In this document: positions 51,676 through 61,053 of the stretch, one piece after another
Layout of the letters: every line of letters begins with the position of its first letter
Position numbering within the stretch: the first letter of the stretch is position 1
Source of the DNA: Salmonella enterica subsp. houtenae serovar Houten
GTDB taxonomy: Bacteria > Pseudomonadota > Gammaproteobacteria > Enterobacterales > Enterobacteriaceae
DNA: 64,000 nt
Assembly (NCBI GenBank): GCA_900478215.1
Contig: LS483478.1
Coordinates: forward strand, 2,976,001-3,040,000
Reading direction: 5' to 3'
Notes under the pieces: generated by a model
What the model was told of the DNA's origin: nothing
Database searches by the model: none
The model's input: only the letters and a program-made list of their open reading frames with translations
Position numbers and translations under genes: made by a program

Positions 51676-52425
51676 TTAAATTACTTTTTCTTCGTTTTTT
51701 AATTTATCTAGCAGCGTGTTAATATCTGGAACAATTATGCCTGCTTTCCTTCTTGCTGGCTCATCAACTTTGATAATAGTCAATCTGGATGACGGGTTAA
51801 TACCAAGTGAATCGAAATCTATCTCCTTAACAGGTTTCTTTTTGGCTTTAATAACATTCGGCAAGCTGATATTCCTCGGTGTATTCAGACGTAGATCTGT
51901 AGTGAGTACTGCAGGCAGGGATAAATTTAACGTTTCTAATCCTCCATCAACCTCACGAACAGCAGTTAATGAATTATCAGAAATAGTAATTTCACTAACA
52001 TTAGTGGCTTGGGGAAGATCGAGTAATGCTGCCAGCATTTGGCCTACCTGATTACAATCATCGTCAATAGCTTGCTTGCCTAATAATATAATATCGGGTT
52101 TTTCATTCCGGGTAATAGCGGTGATAGTTTTGGCCACAATTAGTGGTGTAAGAGAGTTTTTTGTTAATATGTGTATTGCCCTGTCTGCCCCTGCTGCCAG
52201 TGCTGTACGCAATACGTCCCCTACACCTGTGTTTCCTATAGACACTACAACAACCTCACTGATTAATCCCCGCTCTTTTAAACGTACTGCTTCTTCAACT
52301 GCAATTTCATCAAATGGATTGATACTGAGTTTTGAATCAGAAATATCAACATCAGAATGATCTTGCTTTATTCTAATTCTAACGTTATGATCGACAACTT
52401 GTTTTACACAAACTAAAGCTTTCAT
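51676..52425 (-). CDS. electron transfer flavoprotein beta subunit
   Basis: The 249-residue EtfB/FixA protein starts MKALVCVKQVVDHNVRIRI at 52425; the frame upstream to 52530 belongs to the lyase region. AMP-binding and subunit-contact residues lie in AAGADRAIHIL and GKQAIDDDCNQVGQ. The family signature VREVDGGLETLNLSLPAVLT is present. Confidence 0.94.
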   Translation of the reverse strand: MKALVCVKQVVDHNVRIRIKQDHSDVDISDSKLSINPFDEIAVEEAVRLKERGLISEVVVVSIGNTGVGDVLRTALAAGADRAIHILTKNSLTPLIVAKTITAITRNEKPDIILLGKQAIDDDCNQVGQMLAALLDLPQATNVSEITISDNSLTAVREVDGGLETLNLSLPAVLTTDLRLNTPRNISLPNVIKAKKKPVKEIDFDSLGINPSSRLTIIKVDEPARRKAGIIVPDINTLLDKLKNEEKVI

Positions 52426-52447
52426 TGGTGACTCCTTCATATATTTA

Positions 52448-52963
52448 CTAAATGCTATGAGCCAAAATCCTTTTTGCTTTTTCCAGTAACGGTTTATCCA
52501 CCATTTACCCTTCATGACTGAACGCTTCATGGGGATATTGAGCCAGTCGCATAATCTGGGGAACCCACTCGATTTCTTGTTTTAAATAGCTGAATGCTCT
52601 GTTTACATGTGAAATTTGTGAAGGGTGAATACATACCTTGCCACTGAACCCCATTTTACAGGAGTGAATAGCATTTTGTATTGTCAACTCGTTTTTCATA
52701 AATTCAGTTGTGATACCGTCAACAGAAGGATATGATCCAGCTAGGCGTGAAGTTATTACAATTTTTGCACGTACAGCAATCAGTACTTTTTCATCATTAC
52801 TCATGAAATTCAGAGCATTTTCTCTGGCAATTATTTTTTTCTCAGATGACACCGCATTTTCTAAATCAAGGATTACGCTATCAGCACAACTGCTATTTGC
52901 TTTTTCAAATCGTTCAGGTTGGTCCCCCGTAACGAAAAGAAAAAACCGTTCTAACGTTTGCAT
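52448..52963 (-). pseudogene. CitE-like (HpcH/HpaI family) acyl-CoA lyase, decayed
   Basis: The start MQTLERFFLFVTGDQPERFEK and ADSVILDLENAVSSEKK match citrate/citramalyl-CoA lyase beta-type proteins, with the metal-binding Glu in LENAV. An internal deletion removes the middle third (VLIAVR joins AKIVITSRLAGSY). The C-terminal part GFSGKVCIHPSQISHVNRAF remains. A frameshift near 52510 then puts the natural end, MVDKPLLEKAKRILAHSI (stop at 52448), out of frame. The family cleaves malyl- or citramalyl-CoA. It was probably the first gene of the cluster. Confidence 0.8.
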
Positions 52964-53433
52964 TCTCGTCTCTCATTTGAATGGAGCATCTGATAATTCA
53001 ATATATCTTAAAAAAATAATTTTCTGAATTAGCTTTTATCTAACCCCCCATTAAAATTGGTTCAGGTTCGCTGATAACAGAAAGAAACATGTAATTTATT
53101 GTTACAATAACAAAGATAAAAATAAAATTTAATTATTTGATATAAATAACGTTTCAGAATAGTAAACGGCCGACATTCCGTACCTGTTTCAGGAGTGAAT
53201 TCGACTATACCGTTCCCTAAGAACATCAACGATTGTCTGGTGAACCGAATTTAGTCACCTTTGGCGGAGAACAGGCTGGCATATAGGAGAGCATGACAAC
53301 CCGGGTCATTCCCTCCGTGATTTTTTAGTAACACGCTGAAAAAGTATCTGAAACTTCATTCTGCAAGTGAGACTTTCCCCGAAGTCGATCGATACGTTTC
53401 ATCTTGTGCCTGACCGATGCTACTCCTGACAAA
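52964..53433. other. intergenic with IS debris
   Basis: About 470 bases. The right part, next to the IS4-type fragment, looks like scrambled transposase sequence without an open frame. The left part, AT-rich, is where the promoter of the etf cluster should be. No gene is supported. Confidence 0.35.
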
Positions 53434-53574
53434 TCACGCCCAATACTGAATAAGTGTAAGAGATGCACCGTTAATCACTACACTGGTAGCCTCAATCAGA
53501 GATTGACGGCGGTAAAGGTGCAAAGGCTCCAGTATATTTTTAAAGGATTTTTGGCATAATGAACGAGCAGGCAT
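53434..53574 (-). pseudogene. IS4-family transposase, N-terminal fragment
   Basis: MPARSLCQKSFKNILEPLHL, then YRRQSLIEATSVVINGASLTL, is the typical N-terminus of IS10-like IS4-family transposases. A stop follows after ~46 residues and no DDE domain is present. It lies between the etf cluster and bssR, near the edge of the decayed region. Confidence 0.7.
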
Positions 53575-53675
53575 AGTGATGATTTCCTTGAAAGTGTTAG
53601 CGCAATCAATTAGATCACATAACACTATGCCTGTCCTGGTTTGCTGGGGATTCCTCAGGAGTCGCCTCCCCTTGT

Positions 53676-54059
53676 TCAGACCTGTATAAGCGGTGAATGT
53701 GCTTTCAGACTCTGAATACTCAGCGTCAAAGTTGTCAGACAGTTTTCAAGTTTATCTGCGTTGACGGCAATAAATGTCGGGCAATCATGATGTCCGCTCA
53801 TTAAACAAACGGCAGCGGCTGCAAGCGCGCCTTCGACACGGCGCAGCGCGTTCCACTCTTCCTGATCAAGATGCAGTCCCTGCCGTAAGGATTGATCGTG
53901 GAGCTCGCGATTCAGTTCAAAAAAATTGTCACGCAGAGAGTCACTTTCGCTGACTGACATATACCCCTTCGCTTTTCGCAATTGCAGATAAGCGGCAAGA
54001 TCGATACGCGCGTTTATCAGCTTGTTGAGAAGATCGGTTCTCAGTCTGTCAACGACCAT
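53676..54059 (-). CDS. bssR: BssR (YliH), biofilm regulator
   Basis: The 127-residue protein matches BssR in length and in the stretches YLQLRKAKGYMSVSESDSLR and AAAVCLMSGHHDCPT. In E. coli it affects biofilm formation through indole and uptake pathways. It is the first backbone gene after the decayed region and is divergent from rimO. Confidence 0.93.
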   Translation of the reverse strand: MVVDRLRTDLLNKLINARIDLAAYLQLRKAKGYMSVSESDSLRDNFFELNRELHDQSLRQGLHLDQEEWNALRRVEGALAAAAVCLMSGHHDCPTFIAVNADKLENCLTTLTLSIQSLKAHSPLIQV

Positions 54060-54289
54060 ATCTTTTTTCCTCCTCTTTTCTACCAGGGTTCAATATAATA
54101 GTATGGCCGTTTTTTAGACAAAGGGGTGTTGAAGATCAAGAATTTTCTTAGAATTAACTTTTTTCACCTTTTGCTGATAACAACAGCGGTTGATGCCGCC
54201 GTTCCCGATGAGATTGCGATACAATTTTTGTCCGGATATCTGTAGAATCCCTGCCCTGACCATTCCAATAAATGAACACTTTTTACGCT

Positions 54290-55615
54290 ATGAGTAATGT
54301 AACCCACCAGCCAAAGATCGGCTTCGTTTCCCTGGGCTGTCCGAAAAACCTCGTTGATTCGGAACGTATCCTGACTGAACTGCGTACTGAAGGCTATGAC
54401 GTTGTGCCACGCTATGACGATGCGGATATGGTTATCGTCAATACCTGCGGCTTTATTGACAGTGCGGTACAAGAGTCGCTGGAAGCCATTGGCGAAGCGC
54501 TAAACGAAAACGGTAAGGTCATCGTCACTGGCTGCCTGGGCGCAAAAGAAGATCAGATTCGCGAAGTGCATCCGAAAGTACTGGAAATCACCGGGCCGCA
54601 TAGCTATGAGCAAGTTCTGCAGCACGTACATCATTACGTACCGAAACCGAAGCATAATCCCTTTTTAAGCCTCGTACCGGAACAGGGTGTAAAACTGACG
54701 CCGCGCCATTATGCGTATCTGAAAATTTCTGAAGGCTGTAATCACCGCTGCACGTTCTGCATCATCCCGTCGATGCGTGGGGATCTGGTCAGCCGTCCGA
54801 TTGGCGACGTATTAAGCGAAGCGAAACGTCTGGTTGATGCCGGGGTCAAAGAGATTCTGGTGATTTCGCAAGATACCTCCGCCTACGGCGTAGATGTGAA
54901 GCACCGCACCGGATTCCATAATGGCGAACCGGTGAAAACCAGTATGGTGAGCCTGTGCGAGCAGTTATCAAAACTAGGCGTCTGGACACGTCTGCACTAC
55001 GTCTACCCCTACCCACACGTTGATGATGTGATTCCGCTAATGGCGGAAGGCAAAATCCTGCCCTACCTGGACATCCCGCTGCAACATGCCAGCCCGCGGA
55101 TCCTTAAACTGATGAAACGTCCAGGTTCCGTTGACCGCCAGTTGGCGCGCATTAAGCAGTGGCGCGAAATTTGCCCGGAACTGACCCTACGCTCCACCTT
55201 TATTGTCGGCTTCCCCGGCGAAACGGAAGAAGACTTCCAGATGCTGCTCGACTTCCTGAAAGAGGCGCGCCTCGATCGTGTAGGCTGCTTCAAGTACAGC
55301 CCGGTGGAAGGCGCAGGCGCGAATGACCTGCCGGATCAGGTGCCGGAAGAGGTGAAAGAAGAGCGCTGGAACCGCTTTATGCAAGTGCAACAGCAAATCT
55401 CCGCTGAGCGCTTGCAGGAAAAAGTGGGCCGCGAAATTCTGGTGATCGTCGATGAGGTTGACGAAGAAGGCGCTATTGGGCGTAGTATGGCGGATGCGCC
55501 AGAAATTGACGGCGCGGTCTATTTGAACGGCGAAACCAACGTCAAGCCGGGGGATATCGTACGCGTGAAAGTAGAAAACGCCGACGAATATGATTTGTGG
55601 GGCAGTCGGGTTTAA
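54290..55615 (+). CDS. rimO: RimO, ribosomal protein S12 methylthiotransferase
   Basis: The 441-residue radical SAM methylthiotransferase has the N-terminal UPF0004 domain with cluster cysteines (SLGCPKN, NTCGF, GCLGA). The radical SAM motif is EGCNHRCTFCIIP, and a C-terminal TRAM domain follows. It modifies Asp88 (Asp89) of S12. Start MSNVTHQPKIGF at 54290; the ATG at 54272 is less likely. Confidence 0.97.
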   Translation: MSNVTHQPKIGFVSLGCPKNLVDSERILTELRTEGYDVVPRYDDADMVIVNTCGFIDSAVQESLEAIGEALNENGKVIVTGCLGAKEDQIREVHPKVLEITGPHSYEQVLQHVHHYVPKPKHNPFLSLVPEQGVKLTPRHYAYLKISEGCNHRCTFCIIPSMRGDLVSRPIGDVLSEAKRLVDAGVKEILVISQDTSAYGVDVKHRTGFHNGEPVKTSMVSLCEQLSKLGVWTRLHYVYPYPHVDDVIPLMAEGKILPYLDIPLQHASPRILKLMKRPGSVDRQLARIKQWREICPELTLRSTFIVGFPGETEEDFQMLLDFLKEARLDRVGCFKYSPVEGAGANDLPDQVPEEVKEERWNRFMQVQQQISAERLQEKVGREILVIVDEVDEEGAIGRSMADAPEIDGAVYLNGETNVKPGDIVRVKVENADEYDLWGSRV

Positions 55616-55619
55616 CGCC

Positions 55620-55660
55620 TCCTCCTCCGGCGCGAGCGCCGGATGTGTTATCCGGCCTGG
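55620..55660. repeat. REP-like palindrome after rimO
   Basis: CTCCGGCGCGAGCGCCGGATGTGTTATCCGGCC contains overlapping palindromes GGCGC/GCGCC and CCGGATG...ATCCGG, the form of an enterobacterial REP unit. It lies between convergent rimO and gsiD and may act as a terminator. Confidence 0.6.
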
Positions 55661-55705
55661 CGAGCCCGTTCCAGGCCCGCCAGGCGTCAACGCCACCGGG
55701 CTGGC

Positions 55706-56617
55706 TTACCCCTTAATCTTCGGGTCCAGCGCATCGCGCAGCCCGTCGCCTAACAGGTTAAACGCCAGCACTGTCAGGAAAATCGCCACTGCCGGGAAGA
55801 GCGCTACGTGCGGCGCGATGACCATATCCGCCCGCGCTTCATTGAGCATCGCTCCCCACTCCGGCGTTGGCGGCTGCGCGCCTAATCCGAGAAATGACAG
55901 GCTTGCCGCGGAAATGATTGACGTACCGATACGCATCGTAAAGAAAACCACAATTGACGAGACCGTTCCCGGCAAGATATGGCTAAACAAAATCGTTGCG
56001 TCGCTGGCGCCGATACTACGGGCAGACTCAATAAACGTCTGCTGTTTTAAGACCAGGGTATTTCCGCGCACCAGACGAGCAAACGCCGGAATAGAAAAAA
56101 TCGCCACCGCAACGATCACATTAGCGATACCGCTGCCTAACACCGCCACAACGGCAATCGCCAGCAAAATGCCGGGGAAGGCAAACAGCACATCGCAAAT
56201 GCGCATAATGAAACGATCCCACCAGCCTTCATAATATCCCGCCAGCAATCCCAACACCGTACCGATTATCGCGCCGATAAATACCGCGAACACGCCCGCT
56301 GCCAGTGAGATCTGCGCCCCAACGAGAACCCGGCTAAAGATGTCTCTTCCCAGCGAGTCGACGCCAAACCAGTGCTGCAAAGAAGGGCCATTGTTCAGGC
56401 TATCGTAGTCAAAATAGTTTTCCGCATCGTAGGGCGTCAGCCAACGGGCAAAAATCGCCAACAAAATTAACGCCAGTACGAATACCCCGGCGACCAAGGC
56501 GACATGCTGGCGACGAAAACGACGCCAGAACTCCCGCCACGGCGTGCGTATCTGTTCGGGTTTTACCACCGGCATAGCATGTAAAATCGCCTGACGGCGC
56601 CAGTTAAATAATCGCAT
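55706..56617 (-). CDS. gsiD: GsiD, glutathione permease subunit
   Basis: The 303-residue DppC-family ABC permease has a long N-terminal cytoplasmic segment, six spans and the EAA loop ESARSIGASDATILFSHILP. It works with GsiC, GsiB and GsiA to import glutathione. It starts 2 bases after the gsiC stop. Confidence 0.96.
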   Translation of the reverse strand: MRLFNWRRQAILHAMPVVKPEQIRTPWREFWRRFRRQHVALVAGVFVLALILLAIFARWLTPYDAENYFDYDSLNNGPSLQHWFGVDSLGRDIFSRVLVGAQISLAAGVFAVFIGAIIGTVLGLLAGYYEGWWDRFIMRICDVLFAFPGILLAIAVVAVLGSGIANVIVAVAIFSIPAFARLVRGNTLVLKQQTFIESARSIGASDATILFSHILPGTVSSIVVFFTMRIGTSIISAASLSFLGLGAQPPTPEWGAMLNEARADMVIAPHVALFPAVAIFLTVLAFNLLGDGLRDALDPKIKG

Positions 56618-56619
56618 CC

Positions 56620-57540
56620 TTACTTATACCTGATAGCCGGATTAATGGCGGCATAGAGAACATCCACCACTAAGTTGATAAGAATAAACTCCAGCGAAAA
56701 CAGCAGCACTTCCGCCTGAATTACGGGGTAGTCGCGCATGTCGACGGAGTCCACCAGTAATCGCCCAAGCCCCGGCCAGTTAAACACTTTTTCGACGACG
56801 ATCGATCCGCCAAGCAGAAAGCCAAATTGCAGTCCCATCATGGTGACGACCGGGATCATCGCATTGCGCAGGCCATGTTTTAACACCACCCACCTTTCAC
56901 TGACGCCTTTCGCCCGCGCGGTCCTCATGTAATCTTCGCTCAGGACATCGACAAACGAGGAGCGCGTAAAACGCGCCATGACTGATGCCACCGCCGCGCC
57001 AAGCGTCAGGGAGGGCAAAATATAATGTTGCCAGCTATCCGCCCCCACGGTCGGTAGCCAACCCAGCTCCACGGAAAAAATCTGCATTAACAGCATTCCC
57101 AGCGCAAAAGCCGGAAAAGAAATGCCGGTCACGGCCAGCGTCATTCCTACCCGGTCAGGCCAGCGATTACGCCACACGGCGGCGGCGATGCCGGTCGCCA
57201 TGCCAAACAGAACCGCCCATATCATACTGGTTATCGTCAGCCACAGCGTCGGCAAAAAGCGGCTGGCGATCTCTTCAGAAACCGGGCGACGGGAAACCAT
57301 TGACGTACCGAAATCGCCTTGTAAAACATGGGTGATGTAATGCCAAAACTGGATGTGAAGCGGCCGATCAAGTCCTAGCTGCTGACGAACCAGCGCGATC
57401 ACCTGCGCGTCGGCCTCCGGTCCGGCTATCAGCCGCGCCGGGTCGCCGGGCAACAAATGAACAAATAAAAACACCAGCACTGCCACAATCAACAGCGTAG
57501 GAAGCAATCCCAGCAGGCGCTTGAGAACATAGTTAAGCAT
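56620..57540 (-). CDS. gsiC: GsiC, glutathione permease subunit
   Basis: The 306-residue DppB-family permease starts MLNYVLKRLLGLLPTLLIV. It carries a large periplasmic loop (about residues 30-95) and the EAA loop RTARAKGVSERWVVLKHGLR. The extra Met codon at 57543 is not needed. Confidence 0.96.
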   Translation of the reverse strand: MLNYVLKRLLGLLPTLLIVAVLVFLFVHLLPGDPARLIAGPEADAQVIALVRQQLGLDRPLHIQFWHYITHVLQGDFGTSMVSRRPVSEEIASRFLPTLWLTITSMIWAVLFGMATGIAAAVWRNRWPDRVGMTLAVTGISFPAFALGMLLMQIFSVELGWLPTVGADSWQHYILPSLTLGAAVASVMARFTRSSFVDVLSEDYMRTARAKGVSERWVVLKHGLRNAMIPVVTMMGLQFGFLLGGSIVVEKVFNWPGLGRLLVDSVDMRDYPVIQAEVLLFSLEFILINLVVDVLYAAINPAIRYK

Positions 57541-57600
57541 CACACAAACCTTTTACCGGATGGCGGACAACGCACGCGCCATCCAGCCCCATCGCATTAC

Positions 57601-59139
57601 TTACTTCAAATCCGCATCATCAAAGCTGAAACCGGTATCCGGCATAATCCAGAAACCGGTCAAATTTTTACTGTGCGCAGAAACCAATTTCTCCACCACC
57701 AACGGTATCCAGGGCGACTCTTTCCAGATAATATCCTGCGCCTCTTTGTACAATCGTGTTTTCTCCTGCGGATCGTTGGTCTTTAAGGCCGCCGCCAAAT
57801 CGCTGTCGACCTGCTTGTTGCGGTAAAAAGCGGTATTAAACTGCGTCGGTGGCCAGTTTGGTGATGCGAAGAGCGGCGATAACGCCCAGTTAGCTTCGCC
57901 CGTCGACGCCGACCAGCCGGTATAGAACATTCGTACGCCACTCTCTTTTTGCCCTTTGCCCTCAACTTCCGCGGCGCGCTGGCCAGCGTCCATCGCGGTT
58001 ATCCGGGCTTTAATGCCAATCTGCGCCAATTGCTGTTGGGTAAACTGCAACACTTTTTGCGCGGTGCTATGGTTATGCGATGACCACAGCGTGGTACTGA
58101 AACCGTCTGGATATCCCGCCTCTTTCAACAGTTCGCGCGCTTTAGCCGGATCATAGGGCCACGGCTGATAGCTTTGCGCATAGGCTATCGACGGCGGCAC
58201 CACCCCCGTCGCCGGCGTGGCGTATCCGGCAAACGCCACTTTAACCAGCGCCTGACGATTGATGGCGTAATTCAACGCCTCACGCACCTTAGGATTATCA
58301 AACGGCTTCTGCGTCACATTCATACTGATATAACGCTGCATAATGGACGGGCTGGCGACCAGGTCGAGGTTTTTATTTTTCGCCAGTAATGCGGCCTGCT
58401 CGTAGGGGACAGGAAAAGCAAATTGCGCTTCGCCGGTTTGCAGCATCGCCGCGCGGGTATTGTTGTCAGTGACCGGGCGCCAGGTAATAGAATCCAGCTT
58501 GGGTAAGCCCTGCTGCCAGTAACCGGCGAACTTTTTCACTTTGACAAAGTCGGTCTGATTCCAGGTTTCAAGCTGGTATGGACCGGTGCCGACCGGATGA
58601 AAACCAATATCCTTGCCATATTTTTCCAGCGCTTGCGGCGAGATCATCGCCGTCGCCGGGTGCGCCAGAATATTAATGAAGGCGGAGAACGGCTGTTTCA
58701 GGGTAATTTTTACCGTTGCCGGATCGACGACCTCCGTTTTCGCGATATTTTTATACAGGTTATAACGTTTGAGGTGGTTATCCGGATTGCTGGCGCGATC
58801 GAGATTCGCTTTCACCGCCGCCGCATCAAAATCCGCACCGTCCTGAAATTTCACCCCCTGCCGTAGGATAATGGTATAGGTCAGGCCGTCATCAGAAACG
58901 GTATAGCCTTCCGCCAGTACGTTTTTTACCTTCATGTCTTTATCCAGGCCAAACAGCCCTTGATAAAATGACTTCGCCACCGCCTGCGAAAGCGTATCGT
59001 TGGCGTCATACGGATCGAGCGTGGTGAAATTAGACCCTACCGCCACCACCACCTCTTTGGCCGCCAGGGCCGGAAAAGCCGCGATGGATGAGGCGAGTCC
59101 CAGCGCCGCCAGCCATGTATGCGTAATAAATTGCGTCAT
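57601..59139 (-). CDS. gsiB: GsiB, periplasmic glutathione-binding protein
   Basis: The 512-residue SBP family 5 protein has a signal peptide ending FPALAAKEVVVAVG. Family stretches are LDPYDANDTLSQAV and FHPVGTGPYQLETW. It binds glutathione in the periplasm and delivers it to GsiCD. Confidence 0.96.
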   Translation of the reverse strand: MTQFITHTWLAALGLASSIAAFPALAAKEVVVAVGSNFTTLDPYDANDTLSQAVAKSFYQGLFGLDKDMKVKNVLAEGYTVSDDGLTYTIILRQGVKFQDGADFDAAAVKANLDRASNPDNHLKRYNLYKNIAKTEVVDPATVKITLKQPFSAFINILAHPATAMISPQALEKYGKDIGFHPVGTGPYQLETWNQTDFVKVKKFAGYWQQGLPKLDSITWRPVTDNNTRAAMLQTGEAQFAFPVPYEQAALLAKNKNLDLVASPSIMQRYISMNVTQKPFDNPKVREALNYAINRQALVKVAFAGYATPATGVVPPSIAYAQSYQPWPYDPAKARELLKEAGYPDGFSTTLWSSHNHSTAQKVLQFTQQQLAQIGIKARITAMDAGQRAAEVEGKGQKESGVRMFYTGWSASTGEANWALSPLFASPNWPPTQFNTAFYRNKQVDSDLAAALKTNDPQEKTRLYKEAQDIIWKESPWIPLVVEKLVSAHSKNLTGFWIMPDTGFSFDDADLK

Positions 59140-59171
59140 GTTGTTCTCCTGAAACCCTGCCAGTCTAAATG

Positions 59172-61043
59172 TTATAAGCGCGAGAGCGCATTATCCTGCA
59201 GCGTCCGCGCAACATAATGTCCCGGCCCGACCAACTGTAATGAAACGGCGGGCGTCTCTTCGCCACGTTTATGAATATTGCTGGGTATATCATCTGATAG
59301 CAGAACGCGCCGCGGCCTGTGTCTGGAGGGATCGGCAACCGGCACCGCCGCCATCAATTTACGTGTATAAGGATGCTGCGGATTTTCAAAAACGGCGCGC
59401 CGCGTCCCTATCTCAACAATTTGACCAAGATACATCACCGCCACACGATGGCTAATTCGCTCCACGACCGCCATATCATGCGAAATAAACAGGTAGGCGA
59501 TCCCCATTTCCCGTTGTAAATCGAGCAGTAAATTAATGATCTGTCCGCGAACGGAAACATCCAGCGCGGAGACCGCTTCATCAGCAATAATTACTTTAGG
59601 ATTCAATGCCAGCGCGCGAGCAATGCAGATGCGCTGACGTTGACCGCCGGAAAACTCATGTGGATAACGCCAGGCATGTTCAGGACGTAATCCGACACGC
59701 TCAAGCAGCCAGGCCACGCGCTTTGCCACAGCGTCACCCTGCCCCAGGCCATGAATCCGTAAAGGTTCCATAATGGAATACCCCACGGTCTGGCGCGGGT
59801 CGAGCGAAGCGTAAGGGTCCTGGAAAATACACTGAATATCGCGGCGCAACGGCTGGAGTTTACCCGCAGACAGCGTGTCAATGCGCTGGCCGTTAAAAAT
59901 AATCTCTCCCTGCCGGGATTCAACCAACCGCAGCAGCGCGCGTCCGGTCGTCGATTTTCCGCTACCGGACTCACCCACCAGCGATAGCGTTTCGCCGGGC
60001 CAGAGATCGAAACTGACATTCTCAACGGCATGAACTTCACGCGTAATGCGGTTCAAGAGACCGCTACGCAGCGGGAATCGCGTCACCAGCCCCCGAACCT
60101 GGAGAATAGGTTCGCCTTCCACCACCGTGTCTTGCTCAATCTGCGATTCATAAAGGGCCGGTTCGTCAGCGGAAATCAACGGGAAACGGCGTGGCAGCGA
60201 GTGGCCGCGCATCGCACCAAGCTGAGGGACGGCGGCCAGCAACGCTTTGGTATATGGATGCGCCGGCGCATGGAAAATCTGCTCTACGCTGCCGGTTTCC
60301 ACGGCCTCGCCCTGATACATCACCAGCACGCGATCGGCGATATCCGCCACGACGCCCATGTCGTGGGTGATAAAAATCACGCCCATCGACATCTCTTGCT
60401 GCAACACTTTAATAAGTTGCAGAATTTGCGCCTGGATAGTGACATCCAGCGCCGTGGTGGGTTCATCGGCAATCAATACCGCCGGACGGCAGGATAGCGC
60501 CATCGCGATCATGACTCGCTGGCGCATCCCGCCGGAAAGCTGATGCGGATAACGCGATAAAATCGCCTGCGACTCCGGGATCCGTACCTGATCGAGCATA
60601 CGTTTCGCTTCCGCCAGCGCCTCTTCGTGGCTGGCGCCCTGATGCAAACGAATAGATTCGGCAATTTGCTCGCCAACGGTAAATACCGGGTTGAGCGAGG
60701 TCATCGGCTCCTGGAAAATCATGGCGATATCCGCGCCGCGCACACGCCGCATCTGCGCGTCACTCTGCTCAGACAGATCAATCACCTGACGATTACGCCG
60801 ACGCAACAGCATTTCGCCGCAGCGCACGTTCGCGCCTGACTGCTCAATCAGCCGCATCAACGCCAGAGCCGTCACCGATTTTCCCGATCCCGACTCGCCG
60901 ACAATCGCCAGAGTCTCTCCACGCTTCAGGCGTAATGACACATTACGCACGGCGTCTACCTGTTGCCCTTCGTGGTGAAACGCGATATTCAGGCCACTGA
61001 CGGACAGAACATCGCGGCTATCCAGTTCATCGCTGTGCGGCAC
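59172..61043 (-). CDS. gsiA: GsiA, glutathione importer ATPase
   Basis: The 623-residue duplicated ABC ATPase carries two nucleotide-binding domains, each with Walker A GESGSGKS, signatures LSGGMRQR and FSGGQRQR, and Walker B VLIADEP and VIIADEA. The GTG at 61043 (VPHSDELDS) gives the known length and stands 10 bases after the iaaA stop. The longer ATG frame runs into iaaA. Confidence 0.96.
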   Translation of the reverse strand: MPHSDELDSRDVLSVSGLNIAFHHEGQQVDAVRNVSLRLKRGETLAIVGESGSGKSVTALALMRLIEQSGANVRCGEMLLRRRNRQVIDLSEQSDAQMRRVRGADIAMIFQEPMTSLNPVFTVGEQIAESIRLHQGASHEEALAEAKRMLDQVRIPESQAILSRYPHQLSGGMRQRVMIAMALSCRPAVLIADEPTTALDVTIQAQILQLIKVLQQEMSMGVIFITHDMGVVADIADRVLVMYQGEAVETGSVEQIFHAPAHPYTKALLAAVPQLGAMRGHSLPRRFPLISADEPALYESQIEQDTVVEGEPILQVRGLVTRFPLRSGLLNRITREVHAVENVSFDLWPGETLSLVGESGSGKSTTGRALLRLVESRQGEIIFNGQRIDTLSAGKLQPLRRDIQCIFQDPYASLDPRQTVGYSIMEPLRIHGLGQGDAVAKRVAWLLERVGLRPEHAWRYPHEFSGGQRQRICIARALALNPKVIIADEAVSALDVSVRGQIINLLLDLQREMGIAYLFISHDMAVVERISHRVAVMYLGQIVEIGTRRAVFENPQHPYTRKLMAAVPVADPSRHRPRRVLLSDDIPSNIHKRGEETPAVSLQLVGPGHYVARTLQDNALSRL

Positions 61044-61053
61044 CTGCGGCTCC

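Noticed and set aside
59240..60543. Plus-strand frames across gsiA
   Set aside because: Antisense shadows of a high-GC coding gene, without start signals.
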